Source of the DNA: Ruixingdingia sedimenti
GTDB lineage: Bacteria > Pseudomonadota > Alphaproteobacteria > Rhodobacterales > Rhodobacteraceae
Assembly: GCF_031432425.1 (NCBI RefSeq)
Contig: NZ_JAVKPH010000024.1
Span: 1 to 61,667, forward strand
Direction of reading: 5' to 3'
Length of the DNA: 61,667 nucleotides
In this document: positions 6,582-15,246 of the stretch, piece by piece
Layout: every line of letters starts with the position of its first letter
Numbering within the stretch: the first letter of the stretch is position 1
The notes under the pieces: model-generated
Databases searched by the model: none
Told to the model about the DNA's origin: nothing
Seen by the model: the letters and a program-made list of their open reading frames with translations, nothing else
Position numbers and translations under genes: made by a program

Positions 6582-8544
6582 GAGCAGCGTTGATTTTGGT
6601 GGCCTGACGGACTTCGACGGCGCGGGCGAGATCCTGCGCGCCTGGGGCAATGGGCTGCGGCCCGACCCGGACCTGACCGTCTCGGAATGGGCGGACCGGC
6701 ACCGGATGCTTTCGGGTCGCGCCTCGGCCGAGCCCGGGCGATACCGCACCGTGCGCACGCCCTACATGCGGGAGATCATGGACCGGCTGTCGCCCGGCGA
6801 TCCCACGCAGCGTGTCGTGTTCATGAAGGCCGCGCAGGTCGGTGCGACCGAGGCGGGCAACAACTGGATCGGTTTCGCCATCCACCAGGCGCCGGGTCCG
6901 ATGCTGGCGGTCCAGCCCACGGTCGAGCTGGCCAAGCGCAACTCGCGCCAGCGGATCGACCCGCTGATCGACGAGAGCCCGGAGCTGCGCGAGCGGGTGA
7001 AGCCCGCGCGCTCGCGCGACGCGGGCAACACGATGCTCTCGAAGGAGTTCGCGGGTGGCATCCTGATCATGACGGGCGCGAACTCGGCGGTCGGGCTGCG
7101 CTCGACCCCGGCGCGCTACATCTTCCTCGACGAGGTCGACGCCTACCCGGCCTCGGCCGACGAGGAAGGCGATCCGGTCACGCTGGCGGAAGCGCGGTCA
7201 CTGACCTTCGCCCACCGGCGCAAGGTGTTTCTGGTCTCGACGCCCACCATCCGGGGGCTGAGCCGGATCGAACGGGAATACGAGGCCAGCGACCAGCGCC
7301 GGTTCTTCGTGCCGTGCCCGCACTGCGGCGCGATGCAGTGGCTGAAGTTCGACCGGCTGCGCTGGCAGAAGGGTCGCCCGGAGACGGCGGAATATCATTG
7401 CGAAGGCTGTGACCAGCCCATCGGCGAGCATCACAAGACGGCGATGCTGGAGGGCGGCGAATGGCGCGCAAATGCCGTTGCCGCCGATCCGACCACGGTC
7501 GGATATCACCTCTCGGCGCTCTATTCGCCGATCGGCTGGCTGAGCTGGGAGCGGATCGTGCGGGCATGGGACGCGGCACAAGGGTCGGACGAGGCGATCA
7601 AGGCGTTCCGCAACACGATCCTCGGTGAGACCTGGGTCGAGACCGGGGAAGCCCCGGACTGGCAGCGGCTCTACGACCGGCGCGAGCGCTGGACATCCGG
7701 CACGGTGCCAGCGGGCGGGCTGTTCCTGACGGCCGGGGCCGACGTCCAGAAGGACCGGATCGAGGTCGATGTCTGGGCCTGGGGCCGTGGTCTTGAGTCG
7801 TGGCTCGTCGATCACGTCGTGATCGAGGGCGGGCCCGACCGGCATGACGCTTGGTCGGAACTGACGGCGCTGCTCGACCGAAGCTGGCCGCATGAACGCG
7901 GCGCGCATCTGCGCATCGCGCGGCTCGCCATCGACACCGGCTACGAGGCCCCAGCGGTCTATTCCTGGTCGCGGGCGCAAGGCTTCGGGCAGGTGTCGCC
8001 GGTGAAAGGCGTCGAGGGGTTCAACCGCTCGAGCCCGGTGTCGGGCCCGACCTTCGTCGACGCGACCGAAGGCGGCAAACGCCTACGGCGCGGGGCGCGG
8101 CTCTGGACCGTGGCGGTCTCGACCTTCAAGGCCGAGACCTACCGCTTCCTGCGGCTGGCACGCCCGACCGATGAGGAGATGGCCGAGGGGGCTGCGTTCC
8201 CGCCCGGCTCGGTGCACCTGCCGCATTGGGTCGAGAACGAATGGCTGAAGCAGTTCGTGGCCGAACAGCTGGTGACGGTGCGCACGAAGCGTGGCTTCGC
8301 CCGGCTGGAATGGCAGAAGCTGCGCGAACGCAACGAGGCGCTGGATTGCCGGGTCTATGCCCGCGCCGCCGCCTGGATCGCGGGCGCGGACCGCTGGCCC
8401 GACGAGAAATGGCGCGACCTCGAGGATCAGCTCGGGGCGGCCCCCACCGACACCGATCCCGCCGGGCAGATTAACCGGCCGGGACAGGCCCCGCAGGGCA
8501 AGCGCCGCTCCGACTGGCTCGGACGGCGCGGAGGATGGTTCTGA
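6529..8544 (+). CDS. phage terminase large subunit (GpA family)
   Basis: A 671-residue protein of the lambda GpA class. The ATPase domain has a deviant Walker A (KAAQVGATEAGNN, near residue 100) and Walker B IFLDEVDAYP near residue 200. A zinc-finger pair CPHC...CEGC lies near residues 263-300, and the C-terminal half is the nuclease region beginning around FLTAGADVQKDRIEVDVWAWG. It would cut concatemers and drive DNA into proheads. Its length is normal for the family. Confidence 0.95.
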   Translation: MYAPTSTNSPRSGPTSDESSVDFGGLTDFDGAGEILRAWGNGLRPDPDLTVSEWADRHRMLSGRASAEPGRYRTVRTPYMREIMDRLSPGDPTQRVVFMKAAQVGATEAGNNWIGFAIHQAPGPMLAVQPTVELAKRNSRQRIDPLIDESPELRERVKPARSRDAGNTMLSKEFAGGILIMTGANSAVGLRSTPARYIFLDEVDAYPASADEEGDPVTLAEARSLTFAHRRKVFLVSTPTIRGLSRIEREYEASDQRRFFVPCPHCGAMQWLKFDRLRWQKGRPETAEYHCEGCDQPIGEHHKTAMLEGGEWRANAVAADPTTVGYHLSALYSPIGWLSWERIVRAWDAAQGSDEAIKAFRNTILGETWVETGEAPDWQRLYDRRERWTSGTVPAGGLFLTAGADVQKDRIEVDVWAWGRGLESWLVDHVVIEGGPDRHDAWSELTALLDRSWPHERGAHLRIARLAIDTGYEAPAVYSWSRAQGFGQVSPVKGVEGFNRSSPVSGPTFVDATEGGKRLRRGARLWTVAVSTFKAETYRFLRLARPTDEEMAEGAAFPPGSVHLPHWVENEWLKQFVAEQLVTVRTKRGFARLEWQKLRERNEALDCRVYARAAAWIAGADRWPDEKWRDLEDQLGAAPTDTDPAGQINRPGQAPQGKRRSDWLGRRGGWF

Positions 8545-8546
8545 AG

Positions 8547-8756
8547 ATGACGGACTGGACGGAAACCGAGCTCTCGGCGCTGCGCCGGGCCTATGCCAGC
8601 GGCACGACACGGGTCAGCTATGACGGCAAGTCGGTGGACTACGGCTCGGCCGAGGATCTGCTCGCCCGCATCCGCACCATCGAGCGCGCCATCGCGGGCA
8701 CGACACGGCCACTGCCGGTGGCCGGGCTGGCGGGCTTCTCGCGCGGGGACCGGTGA
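8547..8756 (+). CDS. head-tail joining protein, gpW-like
   Basis: A 69-residue protein. The pattern MTDWTETELSALRRAYASGT..V.YDGKSV.Y.SAEDLLARIRTIE matches gpW-type head-tail connectors (lambda gpW is 68 residues). ATG 8547 is chosen over 8535 because GGAGG at 8530-8534 touches the earlier codon. It lies between terminase and portal, the lambda order A-W-B. Confidence 0.82.
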   Translation: MTDWTETELSALRRAYASGTTRVSYDGKSVDYGSAEDLLARIRTIERAIAGTTRPLPVAGLAGFSRGDR

Positions 8757-10282
8757 TGTCGGCGACCTGGTTCGATCACGCCATCGCCACGGTGGCGCCG
8801 CGCATGGCGGCCCGCCGCGTGATGGCGCGTCAGGCCTTCGAGACCCTGACGCGGGGCTATGACGGGGCCGCGCGCGGGCGTCGCACCGAGGGCTGGCGCG
8901 CGCCGGGATCCTCGGCCGACACCGAGATCGGCGTCGCCGGGGCGCTGCTGCGCGACCGGATGCGCGATCTGGTGCGCAACAACCCGCATGCGGCCAAGGC
9001 CGTGGCGGTGCTGGTCAACAACATCATCGGCGCGGGGATCATGCCGCGCGCCGCGAGCGGCGACGACACGCTCGACCGGAAGGTCGATGCGCTCTTCGAG
9101 CGCTGGACGGCGGACTGCGACGCCGACGGCCAGCTCGACTTCTACGGCCTGCAGACGCTGATCTGCCGCGAGATGGTCGAGGCTGGCGAGGTGCTGGTGC
9201 GCCGCCGCCTGCGGCGATCCTCGGACGGGCTCCCGGTGCCGCTGCAATTGCAGGTTCTGGAGGCCGACTTCCTCGACGCCACCAAGTCCGGAACCCTCGG
9301 CGCGGGGCGGCTGGTCCAGGGGATCGAGTTCGACCCGGTCGGCAAGCGCCGGGCCTACTGGCTGCATGCCGAGCATCCGGGCGACGCCTACGGGGCCTTG
9401 CAGAACGGGTTGCAGAGCCGCCCGGTCCCCGCGACCGAGATCGCCCATGTCTACGAGAAGCAGCGCACGCAGGCGCGCGGTGTGCCCTGGGGCGCGCCGG
9501 TGATCCGCAGTTTGCGCGACCTCGACGATTACGAGGTGGCCGAGCTGGTCCGCAAGAAGACCGAAGCCTGCGTCACCGCCATCGTCTTCGGCGACGACGA
9601 GGCGCAGCAGGGCATCGCGCCCTCGGTGGTCGATGCCGACGGCAACCGGGTCGAGCAGTTCGAGCCGGGGCTGATCGCCTATGCGCGGGGCGGCAAGGAC
9701 ATCCGGTTCAACCAGCCTTCCGCCACCGGCGGTTACGGCGAGTACAAGCGGGCGAGCCTGCACACGATCTCGGCCGGGTTCCGCGTGCCCTACGAGCTGC
9801 TGACCGGCGATCTCAGCCAGGTCAACTATTCCTCGATCCGGGCGGGGCTCGTGGAGTTCCGCCGACAGATTGACGCCGTCCAATGGCAGCTGTTCATCCC
9901 GATGTTCTGCGCCCCGGTCTGGCGCTGGTTCACCGAAGCGGCATGGGCCGCGGGGCAGATCCCGTCGCCGACCGTGCCGGTCGAGTGGTCGCCGCCGAAG
10001 TTCGAGGCTGTCGATCCGCAGAAGGACGCGATGGCGAACTTGCTGTCGATCCGCTCCGGCACCATGACCCTGGCCGAGGTGATCGCCCGGCAGGGCCGCA
10101 ATCCCGACGCGGTGCTGGCCGAGATCGCCGCGACCAACGCCAAGCTCGACGCGCTGGGGCTGGTGCTCGACAGCGATCCGCGACGCGTCACCAAGACGGG
10201 CAGCGCGCAGACCAGTGACCCGGCGAACGACCCTGCCGCCGACGCGGACAATGACCCGGCGCAGGCCGACCAACAGGACTGA
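8756..10282 (+). CDS. phage portal protein (lambda gpB family)
   Basis: A 508-residue portal. Recognisable segments are NNPHAAKAVAVLVNNIIGAGI near residue 78, LQLQVLEADFLDA, HVYEKQRTQARGVPW and SYSSIRAGLVEFRRQ-like SQVNYSSIRAG. It forms the dodecameric DNA entry ring. The start ATG overlaps the gpW-like stop (TGATG); an in-frame GTG lies three bases earlier. The C-terminal 40 residues are a low-complexity DPA-rich tail. Confidence 0.93.
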   Translation: MSATWFDHAIATVAPRMAARRVMARQAFETLTRGYDGAARGRRTEGWRAPGSSADTEIGVAGALLRDRMRDLVRNNPHAAKAVAVLVNNIIGAGIMPRAASGDDTLDRKVDALFERWTADCDADGQLDFYGLQTLICREMVEAGEVLVRRRLRRSSDGLPVPLQLQVLEADFLDATKSGTLGAGRLVQGIEFDPVGKRRAYWLHAEHPGDAYGALQNGLQSRPVPATEIAHVYEKQRTQARGVPWGAPVIRSLRDLDDYEVAELVRKKTEACVTAIVFGDDEAQQGIAPSVVDADGNRVEQFEPGLIAYARGGKDIRFNQPSATGGYGEYKRASLHTISAGFRVPYELLTGDLSQVNYSSIRAGLVEFRRQIDAVQWQLFIPMFCAPVWRWFTEAAWAAGQIPSPTVPVEWSPPKFEAVDPQKDAMANLLSIRSGTMTLAEVIARQGRNPDAVLAEIAATNAKLDALGLVLDSDPRRVTKTGSAQTSDPANDPAADADNDPAQADQQD

Positions 10283-10287
10283 CCTTC

Positions 10288-12342
10288 ATGGACACGATGA
10301 TCGAACTGCCGGCCATGCGCCGGTCGGCGGAGCTTGCGCCGAACACGGCCGATGCCGACAGCCGCACCGTCGAGGTGGTCTGGTCGGCCGGGGCCCGCGT
10401 GCGCCGCGCCACCTTCTTCGGCGAGCCCTATGACGAGGAACTGAGCCTCGATCCCGCCCATGTCCGCCTCGACCGGCTGAATGCCGGGGCACCCTTCCTG
10501 AAGGTGCACGAGCTCGACACGCTCGATGCGGTGATCGGCTCGGTCGTGCCGGGCTCGGCCCGGATCGAGAACGGGCGCGGCATCGCCTTGGTGCGGATCA
10601 GCGAGCGTGCCGATGTCGAGCCGATCTGGCGCGACATCCAGGCCGGGCACATCCGCGCGGTCTCCATCGGCTACCAGGTCCACCGCTTCGAGGTCTCGAA
10701 ACCCGAGGCTGCGCGCGAACTCTGGCGGGCGGTGGACTGGACGCCGTTCGAGGTCTCCGCCGTCGCGGTCGGGGCCGACCCCGCCGCGGGCTTCCGCGCC
10801 CAGCACCCCCTTCACGACTGCGTCCTCCACCGCCGGGACGCCCCCACAGAGCAAGGAGCATTCCCGATGACGGACAAGACCCAGACCCCGGCGCGCGACG
10901 CCGCAACCCCCGCCACCACCCAGCCGACCGAGCCGGTCGAAACCGAGGACACCCCCATGACCGAACTGAGCTCGGCTGCGCCCGACCCGAAGGTCATGGC
11001 CAGCGAGACGCGCAGCCAGCCGAAGCCGCAGGCAACGCCCGCACCCGACACTGAGGCGGTCGCGACCCGCGCCCGCGAGGCCGAGCGCGACCGCGTCTCC
11101 ACCATCTACGATCTGGCCGGGCGGCTGAACCTCGAGCGCGGCTTTGCCGAGGATCTGATCAAGCGCGGCGTCAGTGTCGATGAATCCCGCCGCCTGATCC
11201 TCGATCAGGTCGCGGCGAAATCCGACGAGACCCGGACCTTCCCCCATGTCTCCGTGCCGCTCGGCGGCCGGGACGAGCGCATCACCCGCCGCGATGCCGT
11301 GGCGAATGCGCTGCTGCACCGCTACAGCCCGACGCTGTTCCAGCTGGAGGACGCCGCCCGCCAGTACCGCGGCATGACGCTGCTGGAGCTCGCCCGCGAA
11401 AGCCTCGGCAATGCCGGGGTGAACACCCGCGGCCTGTCGCGCGACGAGGTGGCGACGCGGGCGCTGCACTCGACCTCTGACTTCCCCGAGATCCTCTCGG
11501 CGGTCACCAACAAGACCCTCCGGCAAGCCTACGAGGCCTATCCCCGCACGTTCATGCTGTTCTGCCGTCAGGTGCTCGCAACCGACTTCAAGGCGATGCA
11601 CCGGGTCCAACTCGGCGAAGCGCCGCAGCTGCTCGAGGTCGGCGAAAGTGGCGAGTTCAAGCGCGGCACGCTGGGCGAGAGCAAGGAAAGCTACAAGGTC
11701 AAGACCTATGGCCGGGTGGTCGCCATCACCCGCCAGACGCTGATCAACGACGATCTCGACGCCTTCACCCGGATCCCGGCGATGTACGGCAACTCCATCG
11801 CGCAGCTGGAGTCGGACGTGGTCTGGGGCATCATCACCGCCAACCCGGCGATGGCCGACGGCAACGCGCTGTTCCACACCACCCACAAGAACCTCGCGGG
11901 CACCGGCGCGGCGCTCGATGTGAGCAGCGTCGGTGCGGCCCGCGCGGCGATGGCCAAGCAGACGGGGCTCGACAAGAAGACGGTGCTGAACGTCCGCCCC
12001 GCCTTCCTGATCGTGCCCGCCTCGCTGGAACTGAAGGCCGAGCAGCTGGTCGCGCAGAACCTGGTGCCCGCCGCGACCTCCAGCGTCGTGCCGCAGTCGA
12101 TCCGCACGTTGGCGCCGATCAGCGAGCCGCGCCTCGACGCCGCCAGCGAGACCGCGTGGTATCTGGCGGCCAGCCCGAACCAGATCGACACCATCGAGTA
12201 CGCCTATCTCGAAGGCCAGCAGGGCGCCTACATCGAGACGCGCAACGGCTTCGACGTCGATGGCGTCGAGATCAAGTGCCGCCTCGACTTCGGCGCCAAG
12301 GCCATCGACTGGCGCGGCCTCTACAAGAACCCGGGCGCGTAA
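10288..12342 (+). CDS. prohead protease / major capsid protein fusion
   Basis: A 684-residue fusion. Residues 1-190 are an HK97-type prohead protease with the catalytic His in FLKVHELD and catalytic Ser in IRAVSIGYQVHRF. A disordered Thr/Pro/Ala/Glu-rich linker (about 195-265) follows, then a scaffold-like helical segment, and from about residue 340 the major capsid domain (GGRDERITRRDAVANALL, LVAQNLVPA, AAS.TAWYLAA). In most phages these are separate genes. Cleavage in the linker during maturation is expected but not shown. Confidence 0.92.
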   Translation: MDTMIELPAMRRSAELAPNTADADSRTVEVVWSAGARVRRATFFGEPYDEELSLDPAHVRLDRLNAGAPFLKVHELDTLDAVIGSVVPGSARIENGRGIALVRISERADVEPIWRDIQAGHIRAVSIGYQVHRFEVSKPEAARELWRAVDWTPFEVSAVAVGADPAAGFRAQHPLHDCVLHRRDAPTEQGAFPMTDKTQTPARDAATPATTQPTEPVETEDTPMTELSSAAPDPKVMASETRSQPKPQATPAPDTEAVATRAREAERDRVSTIYDLAGRLNLERGFAEDLIKRGVSVDESRRLILDQVAAKSDETRTFPHVSVPLGGRDERITRRDAVANALLHRYSPTLFQLEDAARQYRGMTLLELARESLGNAGVNTRGLSRDEVATRALHSTSDFPEILSAVTNKTLRQAYEAYPRTFMLFCRQVLATDFKAMHRVQLGEAPQLLEVGESGEFKRGTLGESKESYKVKTYGRVVAITRQTLINDDLDAFTRIPAMYGNSIAQLESDVVWGIITANPAMADGNALFHTTHKNLAGTGAALDVSSVGAARAAMAKQTGLDKKTVLNVRPAFLIVPASLELKAEQLVAQNLVPAATSSVVPQSIRTLAPISEPRLDAASETAWYLAASPNQIDTIEYAYLEGQQGAYIETRNGFDVDGVEIKCRLDFGAKAIDWRGLYKNPGA

Positions 12343-12419
12343 CCCGCACCCCATGCTGAACCCTGGCACACGGGCGGTCCTGACGGGCCGCCCTTCGTCT
12401 TTCCACGAGGATCCTCATC

Positions 12420-12755
12420 ATGAAAAACTTCGTCCAGCCCGGCAACACCATCACCCTGACCGCACCCTATGCCGTCGCCTCCGGCGATGGACTGCTCGTC
12501 GGCTCCATCTTCGGCATCGCCGCCGGGGACGCCGCCATCGCCGAGCCTGTCGAGACTGCGCTCTTCGGCGTCTTCGACATCACCAAGGTCGGCTCCCAGG
12601 CCTGGACCGTCGGCGCAAAGGTCTATTGGGACGACACCAACAAGCGCTGCACCACGGTGGCGACCGACAACACGCTCATCGGCGTGGCCGTCGAGGCAGT
12701 GGCGAGCGGCGCGGGCGACACCATCGGCCGGGTGCGCCTGAACGCGAGCTTCTGA
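12420..12755 (+). CDS. DUF2190 capsid decoration protein
   Basis: A 111-residue all-beta protein beginning MKNFVQPGNTITLTAPYAVASGDG, the typical DUF2190 N-terminus, with VGAKVYWDD and IGVAVEAVASG further on. Related proteins decorate or cement capsids, and the position directly after the capsid gene agrees. GAGG lies upstream of the ATG. Confidence 0.88.
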   Translation: MKNFVQPGNTITLTAPYAVASGDGLLVGSIFGIAAGDAAIAEPVETALFGVFDITKVGSQAWTVGAKVYWDDTNKRCTTVATDNTLIGVAVEAVASGAGDTIGRVRLNASF

Positions 12756-13066
12756 TGTCCGCCTTCGCCGCCGCCATGAGCGCGCTCTTCGCCGATCCGA
12801 ACATCGGCCGGGACGCGGTCTACATCGCCGACGGCGGCGCGCCGGTGTTGGTGCGCGTCGTCGCTCGGCGTGCGGATGCGATCACCGACTTCGGCGATGC
12901 GCGGCTCTGGTCCGATACCACGCGTATCGACTTGAGAGTGGCCGAGGTTCCGGCTCCACGTCCCGGCGACCGGATCGAGATCGACGGCGACGCCTTCCTA
13001 ATCCAAGGCGAGCCTGTCCGGGACCGCGAGCGGCTGGTCTGGACCGTCGATCTGAGGCCTGCGTGA
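12755..13066 (+). CDS. head-tail joining protein, gpFII-like
   Basis: A 103-residue protein whose ATG overlaps the preceding stop (TGATG). The pattern F...MSALF.D.NIG.DA.YI...G....RVV.RR, R.DLRVAEVP.PR.GD.I.IDGD.F.IQGEPVRD..RLVW resembles lambda gpFII and related stopper/adaptor proteins. Position after the capsid and decoration genes fits. The family call rests on pattern and order. Confidence 0.75.
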   Translation: MSAFAAAMSALFADPNIGRDAVYIADGGAPVLVRVVARRADAITDFGDARLWSDTTRIDLRVAEVPAPRPGDRIEIDGDAFLIQGEPVRDRERLVWTVDLRPA

Positions 13067-13692
13067 AACTCGGCATCAACATCGTCGGCGACATTGCCAG
13101 CCTGCTCGAAGCCGAGGCGAAGGCAGGCGAGAAGGCCGTGAGCACGGCTATGCGGCTTGCCGGGACGGGTCTCAAAGATGCCTGGCGCGCGCAGATCACC
13201 GGTGCAGGTCTCGGGCCACGTCTGGCGCGGACCATCCGCTCCGAGCAGTTCCCGAAAGGCAGGCCCAGCTTGAACGCAGCCGCGCTGGTCTGGTCGAAGG
13301 CACCGATCATCGTCAGCGCACATGACACCGGCCCGCTGATCCGGTCGAAAACCGGGTTCTGGCTTGCCATCCCCACGCCCGCAGCAGGCACTTCACGGCG
13401 CGGCGGAAGGACCACGCCCGGCGAATGGGAACGCCGCACGGGCCTTCGTCTGCGTTTTGTTTATCGTCGAGCGGGGCCGAGCCTGCTGGTCGCTGAAGGG
13501 CGGCTAAACACCAAGGGCCGCGCTGTTGCGTCACGGTCGAAAACCGGAAGGGGCGTTGTGACCGCGCCGATCTTCCTGCTGGTGCCGCAGGTCAAGCTGC
13601 CGAAGCGGCTGGACCTCGCGCGGGATGCCGAGCGGGCGCGTGACGCTGTGCCGGGGCTGATCGTGACGAATTGGGTGGACACCAGACTCTGA
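13063..13692 (+). CDS. DUF6441 family minor tail protein (gpZ position)
   Basis: A 209-residue protein with a GTG start overlapping the previous stop. It has an N-terminal helix pair (EAKAGEKAVSTAMRLAGTGLKDAWRAQITG), a central RSEQFPKGRPSLNAAALVW segment and a hydrophobic VTAPIFLLVPQVKLPKRLDL. This fits DUF6441 proteins found where lambda has the tail-completion protein gpZ. The late operon is broken after this gene by a reverse-strand SIR2-like gene. Confidence 0.75.
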   Translation: MKLGINIVGDIASLLEAEAKAGEKAVSTAMRLAGTGLKDAWRAQITGAGLGPRLARTIRSEQFPKGRPSLNAAALVWSKAPIIVSAHDTGPLIRSKTGFWLAIPTPAAGTSRRGGRTTPGEWERRTGLRLRFVYRRAGPSLLVAEGRLNTKGRAVASRSKTGRGVVTAPIFLLVPQVKLPKRLDLARDAERARDAVPGLIVTNWVDTRL

Positions 13693-13702
13693 GAACACCA
13701 AT

Positions 13703-13722
13703 GCACTGCCTACAAACAGTGC
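13703..13722. terminator. small hairpin between tail gene and SIR2-like gene
   Basis: GCACTG and CAGTGC form a 6-bp stem with an 8-base loop between convergent genes. No clear T-run follows on either strand, so it is at best a weak terminator. Confidence 0.3.
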
Positions 13723-13770
13723 GCCCGGCCCCATTGGCATGTCACCAAAATCGTAGCTGATCTCCGTGCT

Positions 13771-14664
13771 TCATCGTTTCCAAGCCGGGTTCTCGTAGAT
13801 TTCCTCATAGCTTTCGACGAAGATCATTTTGATGCCAATGCGTTCGAGAAAAGGCCTTCGATGGTCATCGTCTGCGGCTCCCTTCACGACAAACCAAGCG
13901 TCAGTTTTCATGTCGGGCTTGATCCGATGAAGGCGCGCTCTCTCAAGAAACAACCATCTCAGGAAGTTCTCATCTTTTCCGAAGGCAAACCCAATGACGA
14001 CGATGGGGCAGAAAAAGAACGGTTCCAGCCAGGTGCCTGCGCCCTTCCAGTCTTCCGGTTTGGTGACCGCCTTTGATCTCAGCCCACCCGTCCCATAGAT
14101 AAGCCGGCGGGCTCGTTCTACGGAGCCCATGTAGTGGGTTAGACCCAACCGAATGCTGCGCGGGTACTTGGCCATTCCATGCGCGTGCCAAATAGCGAAA
14201 CTGGATCGGGCGTCTCCGATTGAATCCGTCGAAAAGTAAGAACTCCAAGGGTAGAAGTCAGTGAAACCGGACTTTGTTCGGATGAAGGCGGCGCCAATTG
14301 CTTGGGACAGCATCTCATCAAAGTTGACCGTGATCACTGGTGCGGATCTTCGAGCGGCCCATGACATCAGCGTTCCATGATGATCATTATGCTGCCAAGA
14401 CTTCATTAGATCGCAGAAATCCCGTTGCAGATTGCTGCGATCATCGAATGGGCGAGCTAGGTCGAGAATGTCGAAAAACTCGGTGTTCGACATTTCTTTA
14501 AGTTGATCCTGTGTCAGTTGCAGTCCGTGCCTTTCTGCAAGGATCTGCAGGAGCCTCTCCCAGCTGGAATTTTCGTCATTGTTTCGATGGCGATTGATGC
14601 CGTTGCCCAGCAAGAGCGCCGGTGGCTGGGGGCCACCAAGTATGCTGGCAAGACTCGCTACCAT
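13771..14664 (-). CDS. SIR2-like domain protein, probable NADase-type defence effector
   Basis: A 297-residue protein. LLLGNGINR (residues 18-26) is the nucleotide-binding N-terminus of SIR2-like proteins; VITVNFDEML near 111 is the conserved NFD/NYD motif; IWHAHG near 160 carries the expected catalytic-type His; VVIGFAFGKDENFLRWLF near 225 matches the C-terminal [IV]G[FY]...D.N motif. SIR2 domains in bacterial defence deplete NAD+. The gene sits in reverse orientation inside the phage late operon, between two tail genes, and its G+C (about 45-52% in sampled lines) is far below that of its flanks. No partner gene is adjacent. Enzyme activity is inferred from the family. Confidence 0.8.
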   Translation of the reverse strand: MVASLASILGGPQPPALLLGNGINRHRNNDENSSWERLLQILAERHGLQLTQDQLKEMSNTEFFDILDLARPFDDRSNLQRDFCDLMKSWQHNDHHGTLMSWAARRSAPVITVNFDEMLSQAIGAAFIRTKSGFTDFYPWSSYFSTDSIGDARSSFAIWHAHGMAKYPRSIRLGLTHYMGSVERARRLIYGTGGLRSKAVTKPEDWKGAGTWLEPFFFCPIVVIGFAFGKDENFLRWLFLERARLHRIKPDMKTDAWFVVKGAADDDHRRPFLERIGIKMIFVESYEEIYENPAWKR

Positions 14665-14802
14665 GCCCGTGATCCAAATTCCGAATAGGGACTAATCAGA
14701 GCCAATGAGTTACTCCCTCCAGAGAGTTGCCAAGGTTGCCATGTCCGATCAATGGCACGACAATCATTCTGATGGTCCTTAATCCTCGTCAATGATGTGA
14801 AT

Positions 14803-15222
14803 ATGCCCACCACCCGCGAAAATACCATTACCGCGCTGCACGCGCGGCTCTCGGCGCTGCCCGCCACCACCCTGCGCGGTGAGGTACTGCCCGAGCGCGT
14901 GCCGGCTGCCGGCCTTCTGATCCTCCGCGACGGCGAGCCGGGAGAGCCGGAGGTGACGCTGTCGCCGCTGGCCTATCACTACCAGCACCGTGCCGAGATC
15001 GAGGCCGTCGTGCAGGGTGCCAATCGTGACGCTGCCTTCGATATGCTCTGTGCCAGCGTGGGTGCGACGATTGCCGCCGACCGCACGCTCGGCGGCCGGT
15101 GCGACTGGATCGAGGCGGAAGCGCCGCGACCGGTCGATCTGCCGGTCGAGGGCGCCGCCAGTCTGAAGGCCGCCGTGATCCCGGTGGTGCTTCACTATTC
15201 CACGGCCGATCCGCTCGGCTGA
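14803..15222 (+). CDS. minor tail protein, tail-terminator (gpU) position
   Basis: A 139-residue protein from ATG 14803 (begins MPTTRENTITALHARLSAL); an in-frame GTG lies two codons earlier. The pattern of N-terminal helix, then LRGEVLPERVPAAGLLILRDG, a beta-rich centre and a VVLHYSTADPL end resembles the short minor tail proteins found before the tail tube gene in Rhodobacterales phages. No good ribosome-binding site precedes it, which may reflect the upstream SIR2 insertion. Confidence 0.7.
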   Translation: MPTTRENTITALHARLSALPATTLRGEVLPERVPAAGLLILRDGEPGEPEVTLSPLAYHYQHRAEIEAVVQGANRDAAFDMLCASVGATIAADRTLGGRCDWIEAEAPRPVDLPVEGAASLKAAVIPVVLHYSTADPLG

Positions 15223-15246
15223 TCCCGACAACCCGAGGAGAATACC

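Noticed and set aside
9826..12369. 847-codon reverse ORF over portal and capsid genes
   Set aside because: Typical antisense frame in high-G+C DNA; no recognisable domain, and it would oppose a tightly packed late operon.
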